Positions 1-6,908 of a stretch of DNA of 8,536 bases are shown here, piece by piece (within the stretch, counting starts at the first letter, position 1; each line of letters starts with the position of its first letter). A model generated the notes under the pieces. It did not search any database. It was not told the DNA's origin and saw only the letters and a list, made by a program, of their open reading frames with translations. The position numbers and the translations under genes are program-made. Source of the stretch: Oscillospiraceae bacterium (lineage in GTDB: Bacteria > Bacillota > Clostridia > WRCU01); contig WRCU01000048.1 in NCBI GenBank assembly GCA_009783805.1, positions 1-8,536 of the forward strand. Direction: 5' to 3'.

Positions 1-633
1 CCCAGGGTCCCCCGGTCCAAGCTCGCGGAGCTGTATAGGCGGAACGCGGCGGGGATAGACGATCCGGAGCTGCTGGCCGAGGTGGCCTCCATCCTATACA
101 TGCGGTGCGCTGACATCATCGCCATATATGAGGCCCACTATGAAAATAAAGTGAGGTGCCCCGGCTGCCTGGAAAAGGGGGCCTACACGGCCTTGGACTT
201 CCCGAGGGGCCTGAAGACGAGGGAGAAGGACGCCTACGCCTTCGTCTGCCCCGCATGCGGCGCCGAGTTCACCTGGGAGGACTTTCGGAGGTCCCACCAT
301 CGGAGGCAGCTTAACATCGGGGGGGCCGGGCCCGCCTTCAGGCGCTTCGTCGAGCGCTACGAGGCGATCAGGGGGGACGACCGCTCCCTGATGCTGGAGG
401 TGGACCGCGTGATCCACGCGTTCCACTACCACGCGAACAAGGGCGCGGCGGTGGAGTCGATAGGCCGCATCGCCGGTTGCAACCTCATAGACTGCAGGAA
501 CATGACCGAGACGATTAAGTTTCTCGACGAGTTGTCCGAGGGGGTCGCCGGGGACGACGCGCTGGCGGACTCGGCCCGCGCCTGGCGCGAGGGCGTGGGC
601 ACGTACTGGAGGCTGCCCGAGAGGGGCGGATGA
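1..633 (+). CDS. Zinc-ribbon protein of unknown function (5' end outside window)
   Basis: The frame is open from the first base of the window to a TGA at 631-633, giving 210 residues without the start. A GTG at 82 could serve as a start. I reject it because the residues before it (KLAELYRRNAAGIDDPELL) look like genuine protein and match what I recall of the N-terminus of a widespread unnamed family, so the true start should be only a few codons to the left. Two CPxC knuckles (CPGC at residues 53-56 and CPAC at 83-86 of the visible protein) form a likely zinc ribbon. An aromatic and basic stretch follows (TWEDFRRSHHRRQL, 91-104), then a helical region with DRVIHAFHYH (135-144), and NLIDCRNMTETIKFLDELS near 161-179. 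No signal peptide or membrane segment is seen. Nucleic-acid binding or an HNH-like fold is possible but not shown. The gene converges on the lipoprotein gene and is probably unrelated to the operon. Confidence 0.8.
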   Translation, partial: PRVPRSKLAELYRRNAAGIDDPELLAEVASILYMRCADIIAIYEAHYENKVRCPGCLEKGAYTALDFPRGLKTREKDAYAFVCPACGAEFTWEDFRRSHHRRQLNIGGAGPAFRRFVERYEAIRGDDRSLMLEVDRVIHAFHYHANKGAAVESIGRIAGCNLIDCRNMTETIKFLDELSEGVAGDDALADSARAWREGVGTYWRLPERGG

Positions 634-664
634 GCCATGCCTTCCTTGTCGGGGCCGCCTAGCC

Positions 665-1297
665 TTATTGCCTAAGCGCGTCATACCTCGCGCAGGCGAG
701 CCTGCCCAGCTCCATGAAAATCCCGTCGATGTCCTCCTCCGCGATCCCGACCGACTTCAGTCCGGCTATCGATATGTCCAGGAAGATATCCTTATACCCG
801 ATGTGCAGGCTTTTTCCTATGATCTCGATGAACGCGGCCCAATCGCCTACCCCCTCGACCGTCTCATAGTCGAAGATGCCTGCGTCAAGGTCCCTCTTAA
901 CGCCCGCTATGTATCTCTCGTTATGGTTGACGATAACCGAAAGCACTAGGAAGACGTCGCCGCCGTACACGGTGGAGGACCCCGGAAGCGATGCGGTGGG
1001 CTTGTCTAGATTAGGCTCATTGGTCTTGCCGTCTACGCTGACCTCCAGGCTGCCGTGGACTATGCGCTTGGCGTCCTCCAAAGGGATAAGCTGAGACGAC
1101 TTGACGTAGCCATCGTCTTGGCTTGCGGAGTCGGTGGGATCACCGCCGTTCCCGACGCTGGGGGATACGCTGGCCGCCGATCCGCCCGATGGGCCTTCGC
1201 CGCCCTCTCCGCCGCACGCGGCGGGCAGGGACAGCATGAGGGAAAAAACCATCATCATTAGGATGGTCTTCCTCATCGCGATAATGGCATTCCTCAT
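665..1297 (-). CDS. Small secreted lipoprotein of unknown function
   Basis: The product is 210 residues from the ATG at 1297. An ATG at 1303 is also in frame, but the GGGAGG ribosome site (1305-1310) lies only 1 nt from it and 7 nt from the 1297 ATG, so the second start is preferred. The N-terminus has basic residues, a hydrophobic core rich in Met, Leu and Val (ILMMMVFSLMLSL), then PAAC with Cys28 as the probable lipidated residue. The lipobox is imperfect, with Pro where Leu is usual. A Gly/Ser/Asp-rich linker of about 40 residues follows, as in surface-tethered lipoproteins. The globular part (about residues 65-210) includes DVFLVLSVIVN and LHIGYKDIFLDISIAG and shows no catalytic motif I recognise. 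It resembles uncharacterised clostridial-type lipoproteins from memory only. It is last in the operon, and its ribosome site overlaps the stop region of the phosphotriesterase-family gene, so it is probably cotranscribed. A sensor or binding role is a guess. Confidence 0.75.
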   Translation of the reverse strand: MRNAIIAMRKTILMMMVFSLMLSLPAACGGEGGEGPSGGSAASVSPSVGNGGDPTDSASQDDGYVKSSQLIPLEDAKRIVHGSLEVSVDGKTNEPNLDKPTASLPGSSTVYGGDVFLVLSVIVNHNERYIAGVKRDLDAGIFDYETVEGVGDWAAFIEIIGKSLHIGYKDIFLDISIAGLKSVGIAEEDIDGIFMELGRLACARYDALRQ

Positions 1298-1304
1298 TTG
1301 CATG

Positions 1305-1310
1305 CCTCCC
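1305..1310 (-). promoter_or_regulatory. Ribosome binding site that decides the lipoprotein start
   Basis: GGGAGG on the minus strand lies 7 nt before the ATG at 1297 and 1 nt before the ATG at 1303. It shares its last base with the stop codon of the upstream gene, which suggests translational coupling. Confidence 0.65.
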
Positions 1311-2374
1311 TATCTCCCAGTCAAAAAATCCATGGGGTTTTGGTGGATGATCGCCTTTATGTCGCCGTCGCCCATGCCCATGTCGGCCATTATGGGGACG
1401 ACGTTCGTGAGTATGTGGCCGTAGCCCCAGCCGCCGTATGAGCGCAGCAATATCTTCAAGGCTATGTCCGTCGAGAAGAGCAGCCTGCCCGCATAGCCGC
1501 GCTCGCACATGTCCATGGCCGCCCGAACCCTCTCGACGTCCGTGGCGAAGGCGCCGCCCGCGAACTCGCCCGGTTTCCTGACGATGTAGAATTCCTTGCC
1601 GAAGTTGTCGAACCCCAGATACGCGCCGCGGCGCAGCAGGCGCAGCATGTATTCGCGGTCGAAGCGGACGTCGACGTGGCACACGCAGACGCGGTTAGGC
1701 TCGACCCCATGCTCCCCGATGATGTCGAGGGCCCTCTCGCCCTCGGTGCACCAGGGGTATATGTGCACGTAGATGGGTGCGCCGGTCTCCTTCGATGCGA
1801 TCGCGGCGGCCCTGAGGCTGCGCTCCTCCGATGGGAGGATGCGCTCGCTCGTGCCTATCTCGCCGATGACGCCCGCCTTGTAGGGGGCCTTCGCGCCGTT
1901 TGGGCAGTCGGACGCCACGCCCTCCGTCAGCTCCGAGACGAAGAATTCGGCGAGCCCCTCCGCATCCATCGCCCGTAAGTCGGCGGGCATCGCGTCGTCC
2001 GTGTATACGCCCGTACCCATGACGATGTTCAGGCCGGTGGAGGCGGACAGCTCGGCCAACCGCCTAGGGTCACGCCCGACCCCGATGGGCGTCAGCTCCA
2101 CGATCGTGGCGCCCCCTGCCTTCATGAAGCAGCCGACCTCATATGCCGCCGTACCCGCGTCATCCAGGTACAGGTTGTCCTTCATGAGGTAGCAGTTCCT
2201 GCGGAGCGCGCCGATGTTTTTATAGCTCACCAAGCCATGCTCGCCGTCCAGGCCTTCCATGTCCCGGGGGGCGTACTGGTTCCGCGTGTCCACGAACAGG
2301 TGGTCGTGCGGCATGACGGTCCCGAGGTCCCTCACCCGTTTCGGCCCCGACAAGGTCTCTATCGTATCCGGCAT
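1310..2374 (-). CDS. Phosphotriesterase-family metal-dependent hydrolase
   Basis: The 354-residue product is a TIM-barrel amidohydrolase of the phosphotriesterase (PTE/PHP) family. The binuclear metal site can be read directly: HDH at residues 23-25 within MPHDHLF, Glu172 in GEIG, His204 in VHIYPW, His233 in CHVDV and Asp303 in STD. The bridging ligand appears to be Glu172 rather than the carboxylated Lys of true phosphotriesterase, as in E. coli PHP-like members. The C-terminal HQNPMDFL is the family's usual ending. Known members include lactonases, sugar-lactone hydrolases and phosphodiester or ester hydrolases, and organophosphate activity is uncommon. No signal peptide is present, so it is cytosolic. 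GGGGAGG at 2380-2386, 5 nt before the ATG, supports the start. It begins 14 bp after the GH4 stop. In this setting it may open a sugar lactone or cut an ester, but the substrate is inferred. Confidence 0.9.
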   Translation of the reverse strand: MPDTIETLSGPKRVRDLGTVMPHDHLFVDTRNQYAPRDMEGLDGEHGLVSYKNIGALRRNCYLMKDNLYLDDAGTAAYEVGCFMKAGGATIVELTPIGVGRDPRRLAELSASTGLNIVMGTGVYTDDAMPADLRAMDAEGLAEFFVSELTEGVASDCPNGAKAPYKAGVIGEIGTSERILPSEERSLRAAAIASKETGAPIYVHIYPWCTEGERALDIIGEHGVEPNRVCVCHVDVRFDREYMLRLLRRGAYLGFDNFGKEFYIVRKPGEFAGGAFATDVERVRAAMDMCERGYAGRLLFSTDIALKILLRSYGGWGYGHILTNVVPIMADMGMGDGDIKAIIHQNPMDFLTGR

Positions 2375-2388
2375 ACGTGCCTCCCCAA

Positions 2389-3729
2389 CTATCTATAGTG
2401 TTCCCTCATCTCGGCGTGGTACGGCAGGTCGAGCACCTCCCTGACGAATCCCCGGGCCTGCCTGATGGACGTCGCCCACTTGTCCATGAGGACGAGCTCC
2501 TCGAGGTAGTCCAGCCTCCCCGTGCGGTACGCCTCCAGCTCCATCTCGACGGGCGCCACGCGGTCCCTGAGGATGTGCGCTATGACCGTCTTGGGCAGCG
2601 GGTCGGCCTTTATCGGGCGGACCTCGTCGCGCTGGCAGAGCGCCGGCAGCTCGACGGCTATGTCGGCCGGGACGCCCGCGACCAGGGAATCCCTGTTCAG
2701 GACGTTGACGAACATCGTCTTAGGGACGTTGCATGCGAGCGACTCCACCAAGGGGACCATGAGGTCGTCCGTGCCTACCGCGCCGAGGAACTCGCCCACG
2801 GACCGGCTTCTATCCCTGGAGAGCGCGACTATGTCGTCGGCGGCCTTGGCGACGCCCGAGAAGTACCTTTCCCACCCGTCCATGGGTTTGTAGCCGCAAT
2901 ACTCCTTCTCCACCTCGTCGTCGGAATGGTAGTACCAAGGCCAGCAGGCCCCGGTCCAGCCGAGGGTGTCGCCGATGCCTATGACCCCGTGCCTCCTGTA
3001 GAAGTCCTCGCGGACCCTGTCCAGGGGGTGCGTGTCCCAGCTATAGGGCTTGCCTTTATTCTCCTCGAGCCAGGCGTCGAGGACCCCGAAGAAATCGTCC
3101 TCCCTTAGGTGGCCTTTATTGAGCCAGACGAAATGGTTCGGCCCGGACAGCTGGTATGTGAGCTCGCCGCGCTCATAGCCCAGCCTCTTGGCTATATGGT
3201 ACGCGTGGGCGTACCCGTGGCAGAGCCCAACCATCTTCGAACCCGGGTACTTCCGCTGTATAAGGGTCGTCCCCGCGAAGACGGGGTTCGCGACCATAAG
3301 GTGCCAGGCCTTGGGGCAGTATCTCTGCATGTCCTCCGTTATGCCCTCGAACAGCCTGAATTGGTAGAAGTTCACCCAGAAGGCCTCATCGTACTTTATG
3401 TGGTAGCTGCCGCCGAACCTGAACCCATGGCGGTCCGCTATCTCCCAGCCGTCCCTGAGGCGCCGGTGCGGCGCCGCGAGGGCCGTGTTAATGACGTAGT
3501 CCGCGCCCTTAAGCGACTCCGCGCGGTCCAGGGTCTTCTCGAACCGCATGGACCCGCCGATCTCCGCCGTGAAGCGCAGGCAGAGGTCGTGCACGGCGTC
3601 CAGGCGCACGCGGTCAACGTCCATGAGGCTGACCGTGCAGCCCGAAAGGTGCTTGGAGGCGCAGAGCTCCCTCACCAGGCCTATCGAGAAGCAGCCGCTG
3701 CCTGCGCCTATAAGGCTTATCTTAACCAT
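2389..3729 (-). CDS. Glycoside hydrolase family 4 enzyme (NAD- and metal-dependent)
   Basis: The 446-residue product has the GH4 layout, related to the malate/lactate dehydrogenase fold. The Rossmann motif GAGSGCFS is at residues 8-15 and an acidic strand end, LMDVD, at 35-39. ADYVINTA (76-83) follows, then the NP pair at 148-149, GLCHG with Cys170 and His171, and PNHFVW with Asn198 and His199. Cys170 and His199 are the expected Mn ligands. GH4 enzymes oxidise C3 of the sugar with bound NAD and cleave by elimination, and they act in the cytoplasm on imported and often phosphorylated or uronic-acid glycosides. The length and general look fit the alpha-galacturonidase/alpha-glucuronidase/alpha-galactosidase branch (LplD-like) better than 6-phospho-glycosidases, but I cannot settle the substrate. 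The ATG start opens directly onto the dinucleotide-binding strand; its ribosome site is only a weak G-run at 3739-3743. An 84-bp gap separates it from the upstream gene. Confidence 0.88.
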   Translation of the reverse strand: MVKISLIGAGSGCFSIGLVRELCASKHLSGCTVSLMDVDRVRLDAVHDLCLRFTAEIGGSMRFEKTLDRAESLKGADYVINTALAAPHRRLRDGWEIADRHGFRFGGSYHIKYDEAFWVNFYQFRLFEGITEDMQRYCPKAWHLMVANPVFAGTTLIQRKYPGSKMVGLCHGYAHAYHIAKRLGYERGELTYQLSGPNHFVWLNKGHLREDDFFGVLDAWLEENKGKPYSWDTHPLDRVREDFYRRHGVIGIGDTLGWTGACWPWYYHSDDEVEKEYCGYKPMDGWERYFSGVAKAADDIVALSRDRSRSVGEFLGAVGTDDLMVPLVESLACNVPKTMFVNVLNRDSLVAGVPADIAVELPALCQRDEVRPIKADPLPKTVIAHILRDRVAPVEMELEAYRTGRLDYLEELVLMDKWATSIRQARGFVREVLDLPYHAEMREHYR

Positions 3730-3813
3730 GCGTAGGAACCCCCGATTCCATATGCCGTCCCCGGTGCCGTCCCCGACATCATTCCCGCTATTTATGATCG
3801 CATGTAGGTGACT

Positions 3814-4902
3814 TTACGCCGTCTGCGCGCGCAGGGCGTCCTCCAGCTCGCCTGCGCCCATGCCCCAAACGGCGCCGATGTAGGCCATCAGGTTCTCCAG
3901 GGGCATGCCGCCGTCCAGCTGCCCGGAGGACGAGCCCATGATCAGCCTGCCGCCCGGGCCCGCCTCTTTTATCAGCGCCCGCGTCGCATCGGCCACCTCC
4001 GCCGGGGTCCCGAAGGCCAGCACGTCCACCGCGTCGAGGCCGCCGACCAGGGTTACCCTGTCGCCGTACCGCTCGAAGAAATGCCTGGCCTCCATGCCGG
4101 CCGAGACCTCCAGGGGGTTGAACCCGTCGATGCCGCATGAGGCCAGCTCGTCCATTATGCCCGTGACGTCCCCGTCCGAATGGAAGATGGCCTTCACGCC
4201 GTGGCCGTGGAGGATGGAAACCATCTCCCTAAGCCCGGGGTAAAAGAACCTTTCCAGCACGTGCGGCGGGTATATGAGCCCGCCCTTGATGGCTATGTCG
4301 TTCCATATGATGGCGACCTTTGACAGGCCGGCCGCGGCCCTCGCCTCGGTATTTGCCATGCACGCCCGCGTCTGCAGGGCGTGCCACTCCCCGCACAGGC
4401 CGGGGTGGTCGGCCAAGGTAAAAAACTCCTCCTCGAAGGTCCTGCCGGGGAGCATGGGCACGTGCAGGCCCAGGCTGATGTAGGCCATGTCCCCGGACCA
4501 GGCGTGCCTTCGCTCGTCCTCTGACCTCCACCCTTCGCCGTAGCCTCCTTGGATCCAGTGCGTCCCGGCCGTGAGCCTGTCGATGTCGTCCTTCACGGAC
4601 CCGACCACCTCGGACTCCGGGCGGCGGCCGTGGGCGTTCCATACCATCCACCGCTCGACGACCTTCCTGCCTCCGTAGGGCAGCTCCTCCTCGTGGGGCT
4701 CATAGGCGACGGGCATAGGGTGGCATAGGTCCAGGACCCGCGAGCTGGCCCGGAGGATCGCCTCGCGCTCACCGGGCACGACGGGCCTGCCGAGGCAGAG
4801 TTCGAAGACCCCGTCGTGTATCAAGTAGTCGAAGATGGGCGGCCTGTCGGGCCGCTCCCCCGAAAGCGCGGCCAACACCCTGTCCAGCTTGGTCCATGCC
4901 AT
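3814..4902 (-). CDS. Uroporphyrinogen-decarboxylase-like (URO-D superfamily) protein
   Basis: The product is 362 residues from the ATG at 4902. An upstream in-frame ATG at 4974 would add 24 residues of low-complexity Pro/Arg/Gly sequence and has no ribosome site, whereas a run of nine Gs lies 6 nt before 4902. URO-D superfamily signs are the N-terminal LDRVLAALSGERPDRPPIFD (residues 6-25), FHSDGDV with His241 and Asp243, GFNPLE (260-265), LVGGLD (285-290) and a closing SSSGQLDGGMPLENL (324-338). The His/Asp cluster resembles the zinc-using methyltransferase branch (MtaA/CmuA-like) and many uncharacterised members in sugar gene clusters. The RQAGR signature of haem-pathway UroD is absent, so porphyrinogen decarboxylation is unlikely. 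It sits between YjbQ-family and GH4 genes in a catabolic operon. The reaction is unknown; methyl or other one-carbon transfer, or another lyase reaction, are options. No signal peptide is seen. Confidence 0.85.
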   Translation of the reverse strand: MAWTKLDRVLAALSGERPDRPPIFDYLIHDGVFELCLGRPVVPGEREAILRASSRVLDLCHPMPVAYEPHEEELPYGGRKVVERWMVWNAHGRRPESEVVGSVKDDIDRLTAGTHWIQGGYGEGWRSEDERRHAWSGDMAYISLGLHVPMLPGRTFEEEFFTLADHPGLCGEWHALQTRACMANTEARAAAGLSKVAIIWNDIAIKGGLIYPPHVLERFFYPGLREMVSILHGHGVKAIFHSDGDVTGIMDELASCGIDGFNPLEVSAGMEARHFFERYGDRVTLVGGLDAVDVLAFGTPAEVADATRALIKEAGPGGRLIMGSSSGQLDGGMPLENLMAYIGAVWGMGAGELEDALRAQTA

Positions 4903-4908
4903 GCGCCG

Positions 4909-4917
4909 CCCCCCCCC
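4909..4917 (-). promoter_or_regulatory. G9 tract acting as ribosome site of the UroD-like gene
   Basis: Nine consecutive Gs on the minus strand sit 6 nt before the preferred ATG at 4902. They stand in for a normal Shine-Dalgarno sequence. Homopolymers of this length can slip; here a change would alter ribosome-site strength, and the frame of any product started at 4974. Confidence 0.45.
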
Positions 4918-4981
4918 GCAGGCTGCCCGCCGCGCCGGCGACCCCGGCGACGGGCGGGACGGCCCGTACGTCATAGGTGAA

Positions 4982-5479
4982 TCACTCGCCGATGACCTGC
5001 ACCTGCACCTGCCGATCGCGGATCCTCGTCTTGTCGAAGTCGACGAAGTAGATGTGGCCGAAGCTGCCCATGTCGAGCTTCCCGTCGACGATCACGACGC
5101 TCTCGCTCCTCCCGAAGAAGACGGACCTGAGGTGCGCGTCCGTGTTGAGGGTCTCCAGCTTGCTTTCGCCCACGCTGTATGCGAATTCCGTCAGCTCGGG
5201 CCCGGGGTGCATGTACTGCCCTTCTTTCCTGCATGTGGGGACCAGCCTCTCGAGGATGTCCACCAGGTCCTGCTGTATGTACTCGAGGCCGTTGTATGCG
5301 GTGTCATGCGAGCACTCCTGCGTCATGACGGAGCAGGTCGTATGGTGCGAGTAGACGACGCAGATGCCGTCCCTCACGCCCGATCGCCCGACTATGGCGC
5401 TTACGTCGTCGGTTATCTTGTGGAAGGTGGGGTATAGGCCCGTCGACCTTCTCTCGATCGTCTCCCTGTGTACCTTCAT
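4982..5479 (-). CDS. YjbQ/UPF0047 family protein
   Basis: The 165-residue product has the YjbQ family signatures in order: VVYSHHTTCSV (residues 41-51), the helix YIQQDLVDILERLVP (67-81), NTDAHLRSVFFG (112-123) and DGKLDMGSFGHIYFVDFD (132-149). The His and acidic residues in these blocks form the conserved pocket. The family folds as a small trimeric beta protein. Weak thiamine-phosphate synthase activity has been reported for E. coli YjbQ, but its main role is not settled. Members are usually about 135-140 residues; this one is longer, mostly in the stretch after the helix (TCRKEGQYMHPGPELTEFAYSV region, split around 82-103). A strong AGGAGGT (5485-5491) 5 nt before the ATG fixes the start. 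Its place inside a sugar operon hints at a carbohydrate-related reaction, which is inference. The UroD-like start follows 79 bp after its stop. Confidence 0.88.
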   Translation of the reverse strand: MKVHRETIERRSTGLYPTFHKITDDVSAIVGRSGVRDGICVVYSHHTTCSVMTQECSHDTAYNGLEYIQQDLVDILERLVPTCRKEGQYMHPGPELTEFAYSVGESKLETLNTDAHLRSVFFGRSESVVIVDGKLDMGSFGHIYFVDFDKTRIRDRQVQVQVIGE

Positions 5480-5484
5480 CGCTT

Positions 5485-5491
5485 ACCTCCT
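5485..5491 (-). promoter_or_regulatory. Strong ribosome binding site of the YjbQ-family gene
   Basis: A perfect AGGAGGT on the minus strand lies 5 nt before the ATG at 5479. It is the best ribosome site in the operon and argues for a bacterial translation signal. Confidence 0.75.
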
Positions 5492-5521
5492 TAGGTTTAT
5501 GTGGGTCCGAGTCGGCACGCG

Positions 5522-6232
5522 TCAGTCCGCCGCGCCCCGCCTGCCCAGATCATCGCGCGCCCGGCGCACTGCCGCTATCATCTCCTCGGCGGCGGCGTAC
5601 GGGTCCTTGGCGTTGAATATCCCCGACCCGGCGCCGGCCCCCTCGGACCCGGCCATGATGAACTCGTACACCTGCCGGCCGGTGGTGATGCCCGCCGCCT
5701 GCTCCACCATTATGCCGGGGTCGACGGCCTTTATGGCTTTAATCGTGTCCATGACGAAGCCCAGGTCGCTGGCCGTGCCCGAGCCTATGAGCCCGGTGGG
5801 CTCAGGGTTGATAATGTCGGGGCTCAGCTCCGCTATCGCCCTCGCCTCCGCCAGCGTGTCCGAGCAGGCGAACGAGAGGAGGCTCAGCTCATCGGCGCGC
5901 CCGATGGTCTGGCTTATGGCCGAGAGGGTCATCGGCCGCTCGCTGTGGTTCATGAGCACGCCCTTGGCCCCGGCCGCCCTCACGCCCTCCGGCAGTATGA
6001 GGCCCATGCCGCGCCCCGGGCGCAGCGCGTCCATGTAGGGGGCGAACACGAACAGCCGGTCGGCCGTGCGCGCCACCTCCCTTATGTCCATGTGGGGCAC
6101 GATGTATATGACGTCCACGTCGTAGCGCCCCGCGAGCCTGTCCAGGAAGAGTCCCATCCTCACGACGTCGTCGCCGTAGGCGTAGTTCTTGACGCCCACC
6201 TCGAAAAAGGGCGCCCGCGGCCTAACTTTCAT
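5522..6232 (-). CDS. Triosephosphate-isomerase-like sugar-phosphate isomerase
   Basis: The 236-residue TIM barrel resembles the short archaeal-type triosephosphate isomerases. Catalytic candidates are visible: Lys15 in GVKNYAYG, His96 in MNHSERPM, and Glu144 in NPEPTGLIGSG, matching the EPPELIG motif of the family. The phosphate-binding end is present as AAGITTG (179-185) and GAGAGSGI (198-205). FACSDTLAEARAIAEL and SPDII are also typical. One difference is that the Asn that normally sits two residues before the catalytic Lys (N-x-K) is Gly here. A paralog inside a sugar operon is more likely to isomerise a related phosphorylated sugar (for example a tetrulose phosphate, as EryH/LerI-type enzymes do) than to serve glycolysis; that is inference. 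AGGAG at 6239-6243, 6 nt before the ATG, supports the start. The gene overlaps the end of the SIS gene by 11 bp, which suggests translational coupling. Confidence 0.85.
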   Translation of the reverse strand: MKVRPRAPFFEVGVKNYAYGDDVVRMGLFLDRLAGRYDVDVIYIVPHMDIREVARTADRLFVFAPYMDALRPGRGMGLILPEGVRAAGAKGVLMNHSERPMTLSAISQTIGRADELSLLSFACSDTLAEARAIAELSPDIINPEPTGLIGSGTASDLGFVMDTIKAIKAVDPGIMVEQAAGITTGRQVYEFIMAGSEGAGAGSGIFNAKDPYAAAEEMIAAVRRARDDLGRRGAAD

Positions 6233-6908
6233 GGTCTTCTCCTAGGGTCCCCCTACTTGAGCCGCCAAAGACGACCGGATGGCCCATGGCGCCCCCCAGC
6301 CTCCTGCCCACCGCGCCGCCGGGGTGGATCCCGGCGAACCGCTCGGGGCCGAATCCCGTGGCATCGATCACGGCGGCCTGCAGCGCGTCGAAGACGGCGC
6401 ACATCGCGACGAAGCTGGACGTACCCTGGCTGTCGTGGGCGTCGCACTCCCGCGTGACCTTGATGGGGAGCGTTATATCGGCCAACCCGGCCATCTCGGA
6501 CGACGGATTCTCGGTCACCGCCAGCAATGTTACGCCCCTGCCCTTAAGCAGGCGCATGAGGGGCGGCAGCTCGTCGGTCCCGCCCCCCCGCGACGCGAAG
6601 ACGGCGACGTCGCCCCCTAATAGGAACCCGCAGCCCCCGTGCGCCGCCTCGGAGGGGGCGATGAAGCGGGCCGGCCTTTCGGCGCAGCACATCAGGTGGG
6701 CGAGGTGCATGCAGGCTATCCCCGAGTGGCCGCACCCTACGGCGGCTATCCTCGCCGCGGAGGAAAGGGCCCGCACCGCCTCCCGGAAGGCCCCTAGGCC
6801 CATCGCACGCATCGTCGACTCGACGGATTCGATCTCAGCCCGGAACGAGCGGCCTATGATCCCCCTCAGGCAGTCGTCCCCATAATCAAAGGTTGAGTTC
6901 ATGCTCAT
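6222..6908 (-). CDS. SIS-domain sugar-phosphate isomerase (KdsD/GutQ-like, no CBS domains)
   Basis: The product is 228 residues from the ATG at 6908. The frame is open to an ATG at 6962, but that lies well inside the sulfatase gene; AGAAGGT (6914-6920) sits 5 nt before 6908. An ATG at 6902 is a possible alternative. SIS motifs are GCGHSG (58-63), SRGGGTDE (106-113, in place of the usual SxSGxTxE), VTENPSSEMAGLAD (131-144), QGTSSF (161-166) and the KpsF/GutQ-type ending FAGIHPGGAVGRRL (191-204). This group isomerises aldose and ketose phosphates, such as arabinose 5-phosphate and ribulose 5-phosphate, in the cytosol. The CBS pair found in full-length KdsD is missing, so this is the short, probably catabolic form. 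It overlaps the sulfatase end by 23 bp and the TIM-like gene by 11 bp. A phosphorylated substrate is implied, but no kinase is in view. Confidence 0.88.
   Translation of the reverse strand: MSMNSTFDYGDDCLRGIIGRSFRAEIESVESTMRAMGLGAFREAVRALSSAARIAAVGCGHSGIACMHLAHLMCCAERPARFIAPSEAAHGGCGFLLGGDVAVFASRGGGTDELPPLMRLLKGRGVTLLAVTENPSSEMAGLADITLPIKVTRECDAHDSQGTSSFVAMCAVFDALQAAVIDATGFGPERFAGIHPGGAVGRRLGGAMGHPVVFGGSSRGTLGEDHES

Noticed and set aside
634..664. Terminator between the two convergent genes
   Set aside because: I found no stem followed by a T-run on either strand in these 31 bases.
94..684. Long minus-strand open frame opposite the zinc-ribbon gene
   Set aside because: It is rich in Arg, Pro, Gly and Val and has no motif. 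It is the mirror of a GC-rich coding region whose plus-strand product has clear CPxC pairs.
1140..1682. Alternative minus-strand frame over the lipoprotein and PTE-family genes
   Set aside because: It is a His/Arg-rich shadow overlapping two better-supported genes on the same strand.
2377..3735. Two long plus-strand open frames opposite the GH4 gene
   Set aside because: Their products are low-complexity and motif-free, while the minus-strand frame carries the full set of GH4 motifs.
3753..3774. Two 10-bp direct repeats (TGCCGTCCCC) 12 bp apart between the UroD-like and GH4 genes
   Set aside because: They are short and made of simple C-rich sequence, so chance is a sufficient explanation in this composition.
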